Shown: positions 10,101-16,420 of the stretch, in pieces
Layout: every line of letters starts with the position of its first letter
How positions within the stretch are numbered: the stretch's first letter is position 1
NCBI GenBank assembly: GCA_036522275.1
Contig: DATDGC010000021.1
Coordinates: 1-44,781, forward strand
Origin: JAHFRG01 sp036522275
Lineage (GTDB): Bacteria > Pseudomonadota > Gammaproteobacteria > Burkholderiales > JAHFRG01
DNA: 44,781 nucleotides
Direction: 5' to 3'
Notes under the pieces: model-generated
Seen by the model: only the letters and a program-made list of their open reading frames with translations
Database searches by the model: none
What the model was told of the DNA's origin: nothing
Program-made: the position numbers and the translations under genes

Positions 10101-10331
10101 GAGACCCGGCATCTGGCCGAATTGGCGCTCGAGCGGAGCGGTGACCGAGGAGGTCATCACATCCGGGCTCGCACCGGGGTAGAGTGTGACGACCTGGATG
10201 GTGGGGTAGTCCACTTCCGGCAGCGCTGACAGCGGCAGCAGACGATACGCGATGATGCCGGACAGCAGGATGGCCAGCATAAACAGCGATGTTGCGACCG
10301 GCCGCAGGATGAATTGTCGAGAGGGATTCAT
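7170..10331 (-). CDS. mdtB: RND multidrug efflux permease, MdtB-like
   Basis: This 1053-residue RND transporter is a paralogue of the next gene. It has the N-terminal RQFILRPVATSLFMLAI helix, two large periplasmic loops and twelve predicted membrane helices. The proton-relay aspartates are D401-D402 (ATGFVVDDAIVMIEN). A short Thr/Gln-rich insertion (about residue 780-790, VVQATTTAQPTTSG) lies in the second porter loop and is absent from the mdtC product. The gene starts 8 bp after the stop of the membrane fusion protein gene. It is expected to assemble with MdtC and MdtA into the pump core. Confidence 0.93.
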   Translation of the reverse strand: MNPSRQFILRPVATSLFMLAILLSGIIAYRLLPLSALPEVDYPTIQVVTLYPGASPDVMTSSVTAPLERQFGQMPGLNQMLSTSSGGASVITLQFSLTLNLDIAEQEVQAAINAAGNLLPTDLPTPPIYNKVNPADAPILTLAITSKTLPLPKVQDLIDTRLAQKISQLPGVGLVSISGGQRPAVRIQANPKALAAYGMSLDDLRTAIGNANVNQAKGSFDGTARASIIDANDQLKSADEYKQLIIAYRNGAPIRVADVADTVDGAENVRLAAWANDKAALIVNIQRQPGTNVIEVVNRVKKLLPQLQATLPGAVEVSLLTDRTTTIRASVKDVQFELMLAVTLVVMVIFLFLRSFSATAIPSVAVPLSLVGTFGVMYLAGFSINNLTLMALTIATGFVVDDAIVMIENITRYIEAGEPPLKAALKGAEQIGFTIISLTFSLIAVLIPLLFMGDVVGRLFREFAITLAVAILISAVVSLTLTPMMCARLLRHTPQAEQSRFYRASGLFFENVIARYGLMLNWVLDRQRATLLVAIATLVLTVLLYIFIPKGFFPVQDTGVIQGISEAPQTISFPSMAQRQQALARVVLEDPAVESLSSFIGVDGTNVTLNSGRMLINLKPLKERGVSVTEIIPRLQSKLGQVEGISLYMQPVQDLTIEDRVSRTQYQFSVEDADPKELSVWVPRLVDRLRELPQLADVASDLQDQGLQALVEIDRDTASRLGITPTMIDNALYNAFGQRLVSTIFTQSNQYRVVLEVRPEFQKGPAALDDIYIGSAPVVQATTTAQPTTSGLPQQVKLSTIARVSEHATPLSVNHLGQFPSATISFNLAPGASLGDAVRAINAAKQEIGLPLSVQTSFQGAALAFQASLTNTLLLILAAIVTVYIVLGVLYESYIHPITILSTLPSAGVGALLALMLSRTDLGIIAIIGIILLIGIVKKNAIMMIDFALEAERKQGKTPREAIYQASLLRFRPIIMTTMSALLAALPLMLGTGVGSELRHPLGITIVGGLIVSQVLTLFTTPVIYLAFDRLAKRLQSRRSRMADDGQPGPVQP

Positions 10332-10339
10332 TCTCCGCC

Positions 10340-11542
10340 TTAGCGCTCGCCCGCACGGCGCGATATGGGTTCAACTTTGGCGCCTTCGCGCAGCTTGTCG
10401 GTGCCATCAACCACAACGAATTCACCGGGTGCAATGCCGGTATCTATGGCAATTGCATCGCCTTGTGCCGGCCCGGTCTTGATTTGGCGCACCGTCACTG
10501 TCTGGTCCGGTTTCATGACATAGACAAAAGTGCCTTGCGTGCCGCGCTGAATGGCCGCCGAATTTATAACTGTCGCACCTTTTTTGACATTCACCAGCAT
10601 GCGCACGTTAACAAACTGGTTGGGAAACAGGCTGTAGTCGTCATTGGAGAACTGCGCCTTGAGCTTGACGGTTCCGGTGGTAGGGTCAATCTGGTTGTCC
10701 ACGGTTAGCAAGACGCCGCTGGCAAGCTTGACCTTGCCTTCGCGGTCGTATGCGTCCACCGCCAATTTTTCCCCCGCCTGCAGCTTTTTCATCACGCTAC
10801 GCACATTGTCTTCCGGAATCGTGAAGACGACGGTGATTGGCTGCAGCTGGGTAATTACCACCAGGCCATTCTGATCGCTGGCGTGAATAATGTTGCCCGG
10901 ATCCACCTGGCGCAATCCCACGCGTCCGCTTATGGGAGCCGTGATGCGGGTATAGACTAACTGCAGCTTGGCGTTGTCTATCTGCCCCTGGTCGGTTTTT
11001 ACGGCGCCTTCGTACTGACGTACCAAGGCTTCTTGAGTATCCAATAGCTGCTTTGCGACTGAATCCTGCTCAAACAGCGTCCGGTAACGCTCACGGTCGA
11101 GCTGCGCGTTTTTCAGCAGCGCCTGGTCGCGCGTCATTTGGCCCTCGGCCTGTGTCAACTGCACTTGAAATGGCCGAGGATCGATCTCCGCCAGTAAATC
11201 TCCTGGGCGGACGAATTGGCCCTCCATGAACGTTAACTTGATCAACTGTCCGTCAACACGGCTTTTCACGGTAACGGTATTCAAAGGCGTAACCGTTCCT
11301 AAACCGGCAAGATAAACATCGACATCGCTTTGCCGCGCAGTTGCAACTACAACAGGCAGAGCTTTGTCCGGCGAATCAGACCCGCGCTTGTGGGTGGGCG
11401 GCTGCGCATCGCCCAACTTGACCAGCAGAAGATATGCGCCTCCACCCAGCAAGCACAATAAAAGCAATCCAATCCACCACCGGCGCGACAACGCTTTTTC
11501 CGGATGCTTGGACGGGTTAACCGATGGGCCTTCTTTAAACAT
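10340..11542 (-). CDS. mdtA: RND membrane fusion protein, MdtA-like
   Basis: This 400-residue periplasmic adaptor links the MdtBC pump to the outer membrane factor. A single N-terminal membrane anchor lies at about 21-40 (RRWWIGLLLLCLLGG). The split lipoyl domain follows (VTVKSRVDGQLIKL and APISGRVGLRQVDPGNII), flanking a helical hairpin (about 130-190), then the beta-barrel and membrane-proximal domains. GAGAAGG lies close before the ATG. It is the first gene of the four-gene operon. The start overlaps a 60-codon open frame running in from upstream (see 11621-11722). Substrate range cannot be read from sequence. Confidence 0.92.
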   Translation of the reverse strand: MFKEGPSVNPSKHPEKALSRRWWIGLLLLCLLGGGAYLLLVKLGDAQPPTHKRGSDSPDKALPVVVATARQSDVDVYLAGLGTVTPLNTVTVKSRVDGQLIKLTFMEGQFVRPGDLLAEIDPRPFQVQLTQAEGQMTRDQALLKNAQLDRERYRTLFEQDSVAKQLLDTQEALVRQYEGAVKTDQGQIDNAKLQLVYTRITAPISGRVGLRQVDPGNIIHASDQNGLVVITQLQPITVVFTIPEDNVRSVMKKLQAGEKLAVDAYDREGKVKLASGVLLTVDNQIDPTTGTVKLKAQFSNDDYSLFPNQFVNVRMLVNVKKGATVINSAAIQRGTQGTFVYVMKPDQTVTVRQIKTGPAQGDAIAIDTGIAPGEFVVVDGTDKLREGAKVEPISRRAGER

Positions 11543-11620
11543 TACCTTCTCCGGTATGGTGTTGATGCAGTTTTTCGGAAAAGCGCTCCATCCGTTGGCG
11601 TATTTCGTTGATCGTGATTA

Positions 11621-11722
11621 TCACCACTGATTGCAGTTCAGGCGATAAACCGGGGTAAAATGCGAGCGCATGTTTGCGAAAATCCTTGCGGGCTGCGTAA
11701 GGATAGTTTTGATAGTCTTCAT
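11621..11722 (-). CDS. Possible 33-residue leader peptide upstream of mdtA
   Basis: A small frame starts at ATG 11722 with a good ribosome site (AAGGAGAACTGCG before ATG) and ends at 11621, about 80 bp before mdtA. It encodes MKTIKTILTQPARIF and so on. The neighbouring frame from the same ATG region runs open right into the mdtA start (to 11535) and encodes a more protein-like peptide (DEDYQNYPYAARKDF, then PELQSVVIITINEIRQRM) but has no normal start codon. Either this is a translated leader, a frameshifted small gene, or chance. Confidence 0.3.
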   Translation of the reverse strand: MKTIKTILTQPARIFANMRSHFTPVYRLNCNQW

Positions 11723-11749
11723 CGCAGTTCTCCTTCAGGGTAAACTTCT

Positions 11750-11877
11750 GTTACAAATATGGCATCGTTGACAATGCCCATTTAATCACCACAATGTAGT
11801 TAGAACTTTTCCGTGAGCGGGATTTTTGTAACATATCCTGTCAACGACATAATCTGTAACATTGTGTTACAAAAATG
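11750..11877. promoter_or_regulatory. Cluster of GTTACA boxes in the mdt / two-component intergenic region
   Basis: The word GTTACA occurs at 11750-11755 and 11866-11871 on the plus strand, and its complement TGTAAC at 11827-11832 and 11855-11860. The last two plus-strand sites form the palindrome TGTAACATTGTGTTACA (11855-11871). Three copies extend to GTTACAAAAAT or GTTACAAATAT. The sites lie between the divergent efflux operon and the response-regulator gene, so the regulator probably binds here and controls both sides. Confidence 0.55.
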
Positions 11878-11915
11878 TGCTTCGAAATGGCGTATAGGCG
11901 GGTTATAAACTTTTC

Positions 11916-12638
11916 ATGGAAGTCGCAGATCATATTCTGGTAGTGGACGATGATGCCGAAATCAGGCGTCTCTTGAGCGAATATCTTTCTAAAACCGGCT
12001 ATCGTGTAACGGCCGTCAAGGATGGTAGCGGCATGTGGGAGATTCTTGAAGGCGGGCATGTCGATCTGATCGTTCTCGACCTCATGTTGCCGGGGGATGA
12101 CGGACTGCTCCTGTGCAAGACGTTGAGGACTAAGTACGAAACACCGGTCATCATGCTTACCGCCCGCGGCGACGAAGCTGATCGGATTGTCGGATTGGAA
12201 ATTGGAGCGGATGACTATTTGCCGAAGCCGTTCAGCCCCCGTGAACTTCTTGCCCGCATCAAAGTGGTTCTGCGGCGCGCGCGTTCATTGCCCGAAAATC
12301 TCAAGCCTGACGAAGCACGCGCTCTGCGCTTTGCGGAATGGCGGCTTGATACAGTGTCCCGCCATCTCGTGTCGCCCACTGGCGTGGTGACGCCGTTGAG
12401 CGGGTCAGAGTACCGCTTGCTGCGGATATTTCTCAGGCATGCCAATCGAGTTTTGACGCGGGACCAGTTGATGGATTTGATGCAGGGCCGCGAGACTGAT
12501 CCTTTTGAACGCGGCATTGATGTTCAGGTGAGCCGCTTGCGGCGGCGCCTGGGCGATGATGCGAGAGAGCAGGGCATCATCAAAACGGTGCGCAATGAAG
12601 GCTACGTTCTGGCAGCCGAAGTGGAGATGGAAAAATGA
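11916..12638 (+). CDS. OmpR-family response regulator
   Basis: This 240-residue protein has an N-terminal receiver domain: acidic pocket D11/D12, phosphoacceptor D55 (IVLDLMLPG), T82 (MLTARG) and K104 (YLPKPF). A C-terminal winged-helix DNA-binding domain covers about 135-235 (LSGSEYRLLRIFLRHANRVLTRDQL, then RGIDVQVSRLRRRLG and IKTVRNEGYVL). It is coupled to the histidine kinase gene by an ATGA overlap. By analogy with BaeSR and MdtABC in enterobacteria it likely activates the divergent efflux operon. Sequence detail is closer to OmpR than to BaeR, so no gene name is given. The ATG has no clear ribosome site. Confidence 0.92.
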   Translation: MEVADHILVVDDDAEIRRLLSEYLSKTGYRVTAVKDGSGMWEILEGGHVDLIVLDLMLPGDDGLLLCKTLRTKYETPVIMLTARGDEADRIVGLEIGADDYLPKPFSPRELLARIKVVLRRARSLPENLKPDEARALRFAEWRLDTVSRHLVSPTGVVTPLSGSEYRLLRIFLRHANRVLTRDQLMDLMQGRETDPFERGIDVQVSRLRRRLGDDAREQGIIKTVRNEGYVLAAEVEMEK

Positions 12639-14074
12639 AATGGCTTCTGCCGAAAAGCCTCTTCGGACGCATGGTGCTGGTTCTGGTGCTGGGGCTCATC
12701 GCCGCGCAAATGTTCAGCGCCGCCATCGTATTCCGTGAACGGGAGCAACATGTTCTCCAGATACGGGTTACCCGGGCCGCGCAAAGGATGAGCGATGCAG
12801 TCCGTGTCTTGGAAGCGCTCAATGCGGAACAGCGGCGCAGTGTCGTGCAATCATTCGGCAGCAATACGTTTTCAGTGTCATTGGAAAGCAGCCTTGCACC
12901 ATTGGGGGAATCGGATTCTGAATTGAGCGATACAGTCCACGACTTTGAGACCGGGTTGCGATCCACCCTGGGCAGTCAAAGAATGATCAAGGTCCGGGTG
13001 ATGTATGGAGTTGACACAGGGCCACGCGAATCAGAATCAGGGTCAGCGCGCCCCGGCCCGCTGAAACAAGACGCAACGTCAATGGCACGAGAGTCAAGGT
13101 TTCAGCCATTGATGCTTGCCGCACAGGTGAGCCTTGCTGACGGAACGCTGGTGAATTTCCGAGACCAGTTTCCATGGGAGCCGGGGCGGTGGCCTTTTCG
13201 CCTAGCCCTTGATCTTTCCGTGAGACTGGCCGCAGTCGTGATACTTTCGCTTATTGCCGTTCGTTGGGTAACTCAACCCTTGTCGTCGCTTGCCATAGCA
13301 GCGGAAAATCTTGGCGAGAACATAAACAGGCCTCCTCTCGACGAGTCCGGTCCATCTGAAGTAAGCCGTGCCGCGCGTGCCTTCAACAAGATGCAGTCCC
13401 GTTTGGCAAACTACCTCAACGACCGGGCCCGCGTCCTGGCAGCGATGTCTCACGACCTAAAAACACCAATCACGCGCCTGCGCTTGCGAACCGAGTTGCT
13501 GGAAGATCCCGATCTCAGGGCCAGGTTTGGAAAAGATCTTGATGAGATGGAATCAATGGTTCTGACAACCTTGGATTTTATGCGTGGCATAGAAACTGGA
13601 GAACAATCTCAACCCATCGATGTCATGGCTCTTCTGGAAAGCCTGCAGGCGGATTACGAAGAGACGGGGCATCCGGTCCGCATTCAGGGTCATGCCACCT
13701 CCACATTCGTGGGCAAACCGCGCGCACTGAAACGCTGCCTCAACAACCTCATCGAAAATGCTGTCAAGTACGGTAAGAACGCGACCATCATCGTACAGGA
13801 AGAAGAAGCGCGTCTGATCCTTAAAGTCGAAGACGAAGGCCCCGGCATCCCCGCCGAAGAACAGGAAAACATATTTGCTCCTTTTTATCGAATGGAAAGT
13901 TCTCGAAATCGCGACAGCGGCGGCACCGGATTGGGTCTTAGCATTGCGCGCAGCATTGCACGCGACCACCGAGGCGACATTATCTGCAGAAACCTGGAAA
14001 CATCGGGGTTGCAGGTTATCGTGACACTGCCGAGACGAGAGCCCCTCAAAGAAACGGAAGCGGTTCACAGTTAG
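12635..14074 (+). CDS. EnvZ-like sensor histidine kinase
   Basis: This 479-residue inner-membrane kinase has TM1 at about 10-32 and TM2 at about 192-210. They enclose a periplasmic loop of roughly 160 residues with a Ser/Gly/Arg-rich stretch. A HAMP segment follows (about 208-262), then the dimerisation helix with phospho-acceptor H273 (AAMSHDLKTPITRLR). The ATPase domain has N375 (LNNLIENAVKYG), the G1 box (VEDEGPGIP, about 398-406) and the G2 box (GGTGLGLS, 429-436). The H-box spelling and order match EnvZ-type kinases. It is expected to phosphorylate the regulator encoded just upstream. The signal is unknown. Confidence 0.92.
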   Translation: MKWLLPKSLFGRMVLVLVLGLIAAQMFSAAIVFREREQHVLQIRVTRAAQRMSDAVRVLEALNAEQRRSVVQSFGSNTFSVSLESSLAPLGESDSELSDTVHDFETGLRSTLGSQRMIKVRVMYGVDTGPRESESGSARPGPLKQDATSMARESRFQPLMLAAQVSLADGTLVNFRDQFPWEPGRWPFRLALDLSVRLAAVVILSLIAVRWVTQPLSSLAIAAENLGENINRPPLDESGPSEVSRAARAFNKMQSRLANYLNDRARVLAAMSHDLKTPITRLRLRTELLEDPDLRARFGKDLDEMESMVLTTLDFMRGIETGEQSQPIDVMALLESLQADYEETGHPVRIQGHATSTFVGKPRALKRCLNNLIENAVKYGKNATIIVQEEEARLILKVEDEGPGIPAEEQENIFAPFYRMESSRNRDSGGTGLGLSIARSIARDHRGDIICRNLETSGLQVIVTLPRREPLKETEAVHS

Positions 14075-14475
14075 GGAACCTCTGATTAAGTCCTCCGCGG
14101 ATTGCGTTGCTGGCAAAATGCGGATGGCTGCGAGGCGCGCGACGAAGGTCGTAGCCGGGACTACGATGCCGAGGAGCGCAACAACGCAGACGTCACATTT
14201 TGCCGCAACCCGGATGGGACGGCTGCCGCGACGCGGTCAGCGAAGCTTGGGGTGCGGGAGCGGCAGCATGGGCGTCCCGTTTAACGATTTCTCTTGCGGC
14301 AGCTTGCGCCCATTCCCGCTCCACGCTGCGCGAGTCCGAGTCCGGGGCGCCTTTCCGGGCGGTCTGCTTTGTCGCTCGGCTTGCCAAGGGGAGTGGCCAT
14401 TGGCTGCGCCTCGCTTCGCGCATCCCATCCCGGAAAGCCTCAGTCGCAATCGCGTGGGGCTTGATCAGAGGTTCC
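14075..14475 (-). mobile_element. MITE-like element, copy 1 (401 bp, long version)
   Basis: The left end is GGAACCTCTGATTAAGTCC and the right end its complement with two changes. Flanks TTAG (14071-14074) and TCAG (14476-14479) look like a decayed 4-bp target duplication. It is in opposite orientation to copy 3 (34635-34910) and similar along its length, apart from about 125-135 extra bp near 14215-14345. That insert forms its own hairpins: GCTGCCGC at 14222-14229 with GCGGCAGC at 14260-14267, and ATGGGCG at 14268-14274 with CGCCCAT at 14307-14313. Other hairpins are TCGTAG/CTACGA (14149-14166) and CTTTCCGGG/CCCGGAAAG (14351-14437). No transposase is encoded. Confidence 0.85.
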
Positions 14476-14635
14476 TCAGCTTAGGTATAATTTGACAATC
14501 CAGGCGACCGCGTCCGGTTGAGTGGCCTTTAAATCAGGTGGCTGGGGGGCTTTAGATATTAAAGGGGGGTTACAATGAGTAACCCTTTTTGTTTTTTTGA
14601 TACGAGTGTTGCAGGGAATCCGAAGGGTCTTGGTG
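14476..14635. other. Spacer between MITE copy 1 and sufU
   Basis: This 160-bp stretch contains a TATAAT box at 14486-14491. A TTGATC at 14461-14466, inside the MITE end, stands 19 bp upstream and could act as a weak -35 element. A terminator hairpin (14561-14597) and a GAAGGG ribosome site (about 14621-14626) for sufU follow. No gene is seen. Confidence 0.45.
14561..14597 (+). terminator. Rho-independent terminator or attenuator before sufU
   Basis: The stem GGGTTAC (14567-14573) and GTAACCC (14579-14585) has a 5-nt loop and is followed by TTTTTGTTTTTTT. It faces right, so it would stop transcription from the histidine kinase/MITE side or attenuate a promoter at 14486. There is too little room for another promoter before sufU at 14636, which makes attenuation or readthrough worth testing. 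Confidence 0.7.
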
Positions 14636-15061
14636 ATGGCTGAACTCAACAAGCTTTACGATGATGTGATCATGGACCACATCAGGAACGCCCGCAATTA
14701 CTGCAGGCTGGAAAACGCTAATTATGAAGCCGAAGGTTCCAATCCACTCTGTGGGGATGTCTTCACTGTGTATCTCAGGATGCGCGGGGATACCATCGAA
14801 GACATAGGTTTTCAGTGTTCCTGTTGCGGCATATCTATGGCTTCAGCCTCCATCATGACCGTAAGCGTGAAAGGCAAGAATAAAAGCGAGGTAAAATCCA
14901 TCTTTCGGCATTTCTCCCGATTGCTTGCGCAAACCCAGCCTGACAGCTCTTCCATCACCGACGATCTTTCGGTTCTGGCTGCAGTGCGCGAATTTCCTTC
15001 GCGCATCAAATGCGCAACGCTGGCCTGGGAAACACTGGAGCAGGCGCTGGATCAAGCATGA
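14636..15061 (+). CDS. sufU: SufU/NifU-type iron-sulfur cluster assembly protein
   Basis: This 141-residue protein belongs to the IscU/NifU N-terminal family. SufU-type features are the metal-binding set C39 with D41 (NPLCGD), C64 (CCGISMASAS) and C126 (RIKCATLAWETL), and an inserted segment at about 80-100 that classical IscU lacks. SufU proteins take sulfur from SufS and hold zinc or serve as scaffolds. Two extra Cys at 61 and 63 give CSCCG, which is unusual. An upstream in-frame ATG at 14597 exists, but GAAGGG lies before 14636 and alignment to the family starts there. No sufS or other suf gene is adjacent. Confidence 0.87.
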   Translation: MAELNKLYDDVIMDHIRNARNYCRLENANYEAEGSNPLCGDVFTVYLRMRGDTIEDIGFQCSCCGISMASASIMTVSVKGKNKSEVKSIFRHFSRLLAQTQPDSSSITDDLSVLAAVREFPSRIKCATLAWETLEQALDQA

Positions 15062-15099
15062 ACTGCCTTTTTATCGTAGCATCCCGCTAGAGGTGAATC

Positions 15100-16164
15100 T
15101 TGAGCGAAAGCCGGGTTGATAACGTAAATGTTCTGTCGCAGGAGCTGCTGCTTACGCCTGAAGAAATCAGGAAGCGGCTGCCGCTTACTGCGGCCGCGCG
15201 GGAAACGGTGCTCGCAGGCCGGCACGCTGTGCAGCACATTTTGGATCGCAAAGATCCCCGCTTATTGATTGTGGTTGGTCCGTGCTCTATTCATGACCTT
15301 GAAGCTGCTCACGACTACGCGCGGCGTCTTAAGCAACTTGGCGATGAAATCTCCGATACGCTGTTTGTCGTGATGCGGATGTATTTTGAGAAGCCGCGCA
15401 CTACCATCGGCTGGAAGGGATTCATCAATGATCCCGAGATGGACGATTCATTCAGGATCGAGGAAGGTCTGCAAAAGGCCCGCAGGTTGTTGCTTGATCT
15501 GGCGGAGATGGGTCTTCCCGTCGGGACCGAAGCGCTCGATCCCATCGTTCCTCAGTATTTGTCGGACTTGATGACCTGGACTGCAATAGGCGCCCGCACC
15601 ACCGAGTCCCAGACTCACCGCGAGATGGCTAGCGGCCTTTCTTCCCCGGTTGGTTTCAAGAATGGCACCGACGGCAGCCTCAAAGTGGCGATCAATGCAT
15701 TGCTTTCGGTATCCCATCCGCACAGTTTTCTTGGAATAGACAAAAGTGGACGCTGTGCAGTGATCCGCACTCGCGGTAATCGTTATGCCCATGTGGTTTT
15801 GCGGGGCGGCAGCACACCCAACTACGATTCACTGAGCATCAGGCTGTGTGAAAATGAGTTGGCGGCAAACCAGTTGCCTGAGAACATTATGGTGGACTGC
15901 AGCCACGCCAATTCCAATAGAAACTATGCTTTACAGCCCAACGTGCTGCGTGATTGCGTGCAACAGATATTGAACGGTAATCAGTCAATCATAGGGTTCA
16001 TGATAGAGAGCAATCTGGGGGCAGGTAACCAGTCGATTCCCGCTGACCGCGCGCAGCTCAAGTACGGCATCTCGGTCACCGATCCCTGCATAGACTGGCC
16101 GACCACAGAGACCATCTTGCGCGAAGCTCGCGGCAAGCTTAAGGGCGGGCAGCGAAAGACTTAA
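15100..16164 (+). CDS. aroG: DAHP synthase, class I (AroG/F/H type)
   Basis: This 354-residue enzyme joins phosphoenolpyruvate and erythrose 4-phosphate to 3-deoxy-arabino-heptulosonate 7-phosphate, the first shikimate-pathway step. Family motifs are GPCSIHD (60-66), KPRTTIGWKG (98-107), KNGTDGS (186-192) and MVDCSHANSN (metal-binding region, about 265-275). Length is normal for class I. Translation starts at TTG 15100, with GAGGTG six bases upstream; no in-frame ATG or GTG fits. Which feedback isoform it is (Phe, Tyr or Trp) cannot be decided, so the symbol is generic. Confidence 0.92.
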   Translation: MSESRVDNVNVLSQELLLTPEEIRKRLPLTAAARETVLAGRHAVQHILDRKDPRLLIVVGPCSIHDLEAAHDYARRLKQLGDEISDTLFVVMRMYFEKPRTTIGWKGFINDPEMDDSFRIEEGLQKARRLLLDLAEMGLPVGTEALDPIVPQYLSDLMTWTAIGARTTESQTHREMASGLSSPVGFKNGTDGSLKVAINALLSVSHPHSFLGIDKSGRCAVIRTRGNRYAHVVLRGGSTPNYDSLSIRLCENELAANQLPENIMVDCSHANSNRNYALQPNVLRDCVQQILNGNQSIIGFMIESNLGAGNQSIPADRAQLKYGISVTDPCIDWPTTETILREARGKLKGGQRKT

Positions 16165-16240
16165 TGTAAAGCTGGAGAAACTGCTACTTCATTCCAGGTG
16201 GAGCGTGGAACCACAGGAAGACAACGGTGTTGTGCCTGCT

Positions 16241-16402
16241 CTATCCTCCAGCCGGAAAGAAGGTGTAGCTGATAAAGACCAGAATCACCAACAGCACGAC
16301 ACCCAACCCCAAGCTCCATCCAATCAGTTTCTTTTCGATGGGTAAAAGAGGCTCGTAGGGCATCTTTTGCATTTCCTCTCCGATCTTCGGTTGCTGTTCC
16401 AT
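16241..16402 (-). CDS. 53-residue single-pass membrane protein, likely transporter partner
   Basis: The protein runs from MEQQPKIGEEMQKMPYEPLL, a charged cytoplasmic-type start, through a linker with KK (24-25). One hydrophobic helix follows at about 27-47 (IGWSLGLGVVLLVILVFISY), with a short TFFPAGG tail. It starts 18 bp after the stop of the YeiH-family transporter on the same strand, with a weak GAGG ribosome site, so the two should be co-expressed. It reads as a small accessory subunit or stabiliser. No named family is recognised. Confidence 0.72.
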   Translation of the reverse strand: MEQQPKIGEEMQKMPYEPLLPIEKKLIGWSLGLGVVLLVILVFISYTFFPAGG

Positions 16403-16420
16403 AGTTTTCGCGCCTCGCAA

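Noticed and set aside
14102..14495. Several 60-125-codon frames inside MITE copy 1
   Set aside because: They lie in palindromic, non-conserved sequence, appear on both strands and lack ribosome sites; no transposase motif.
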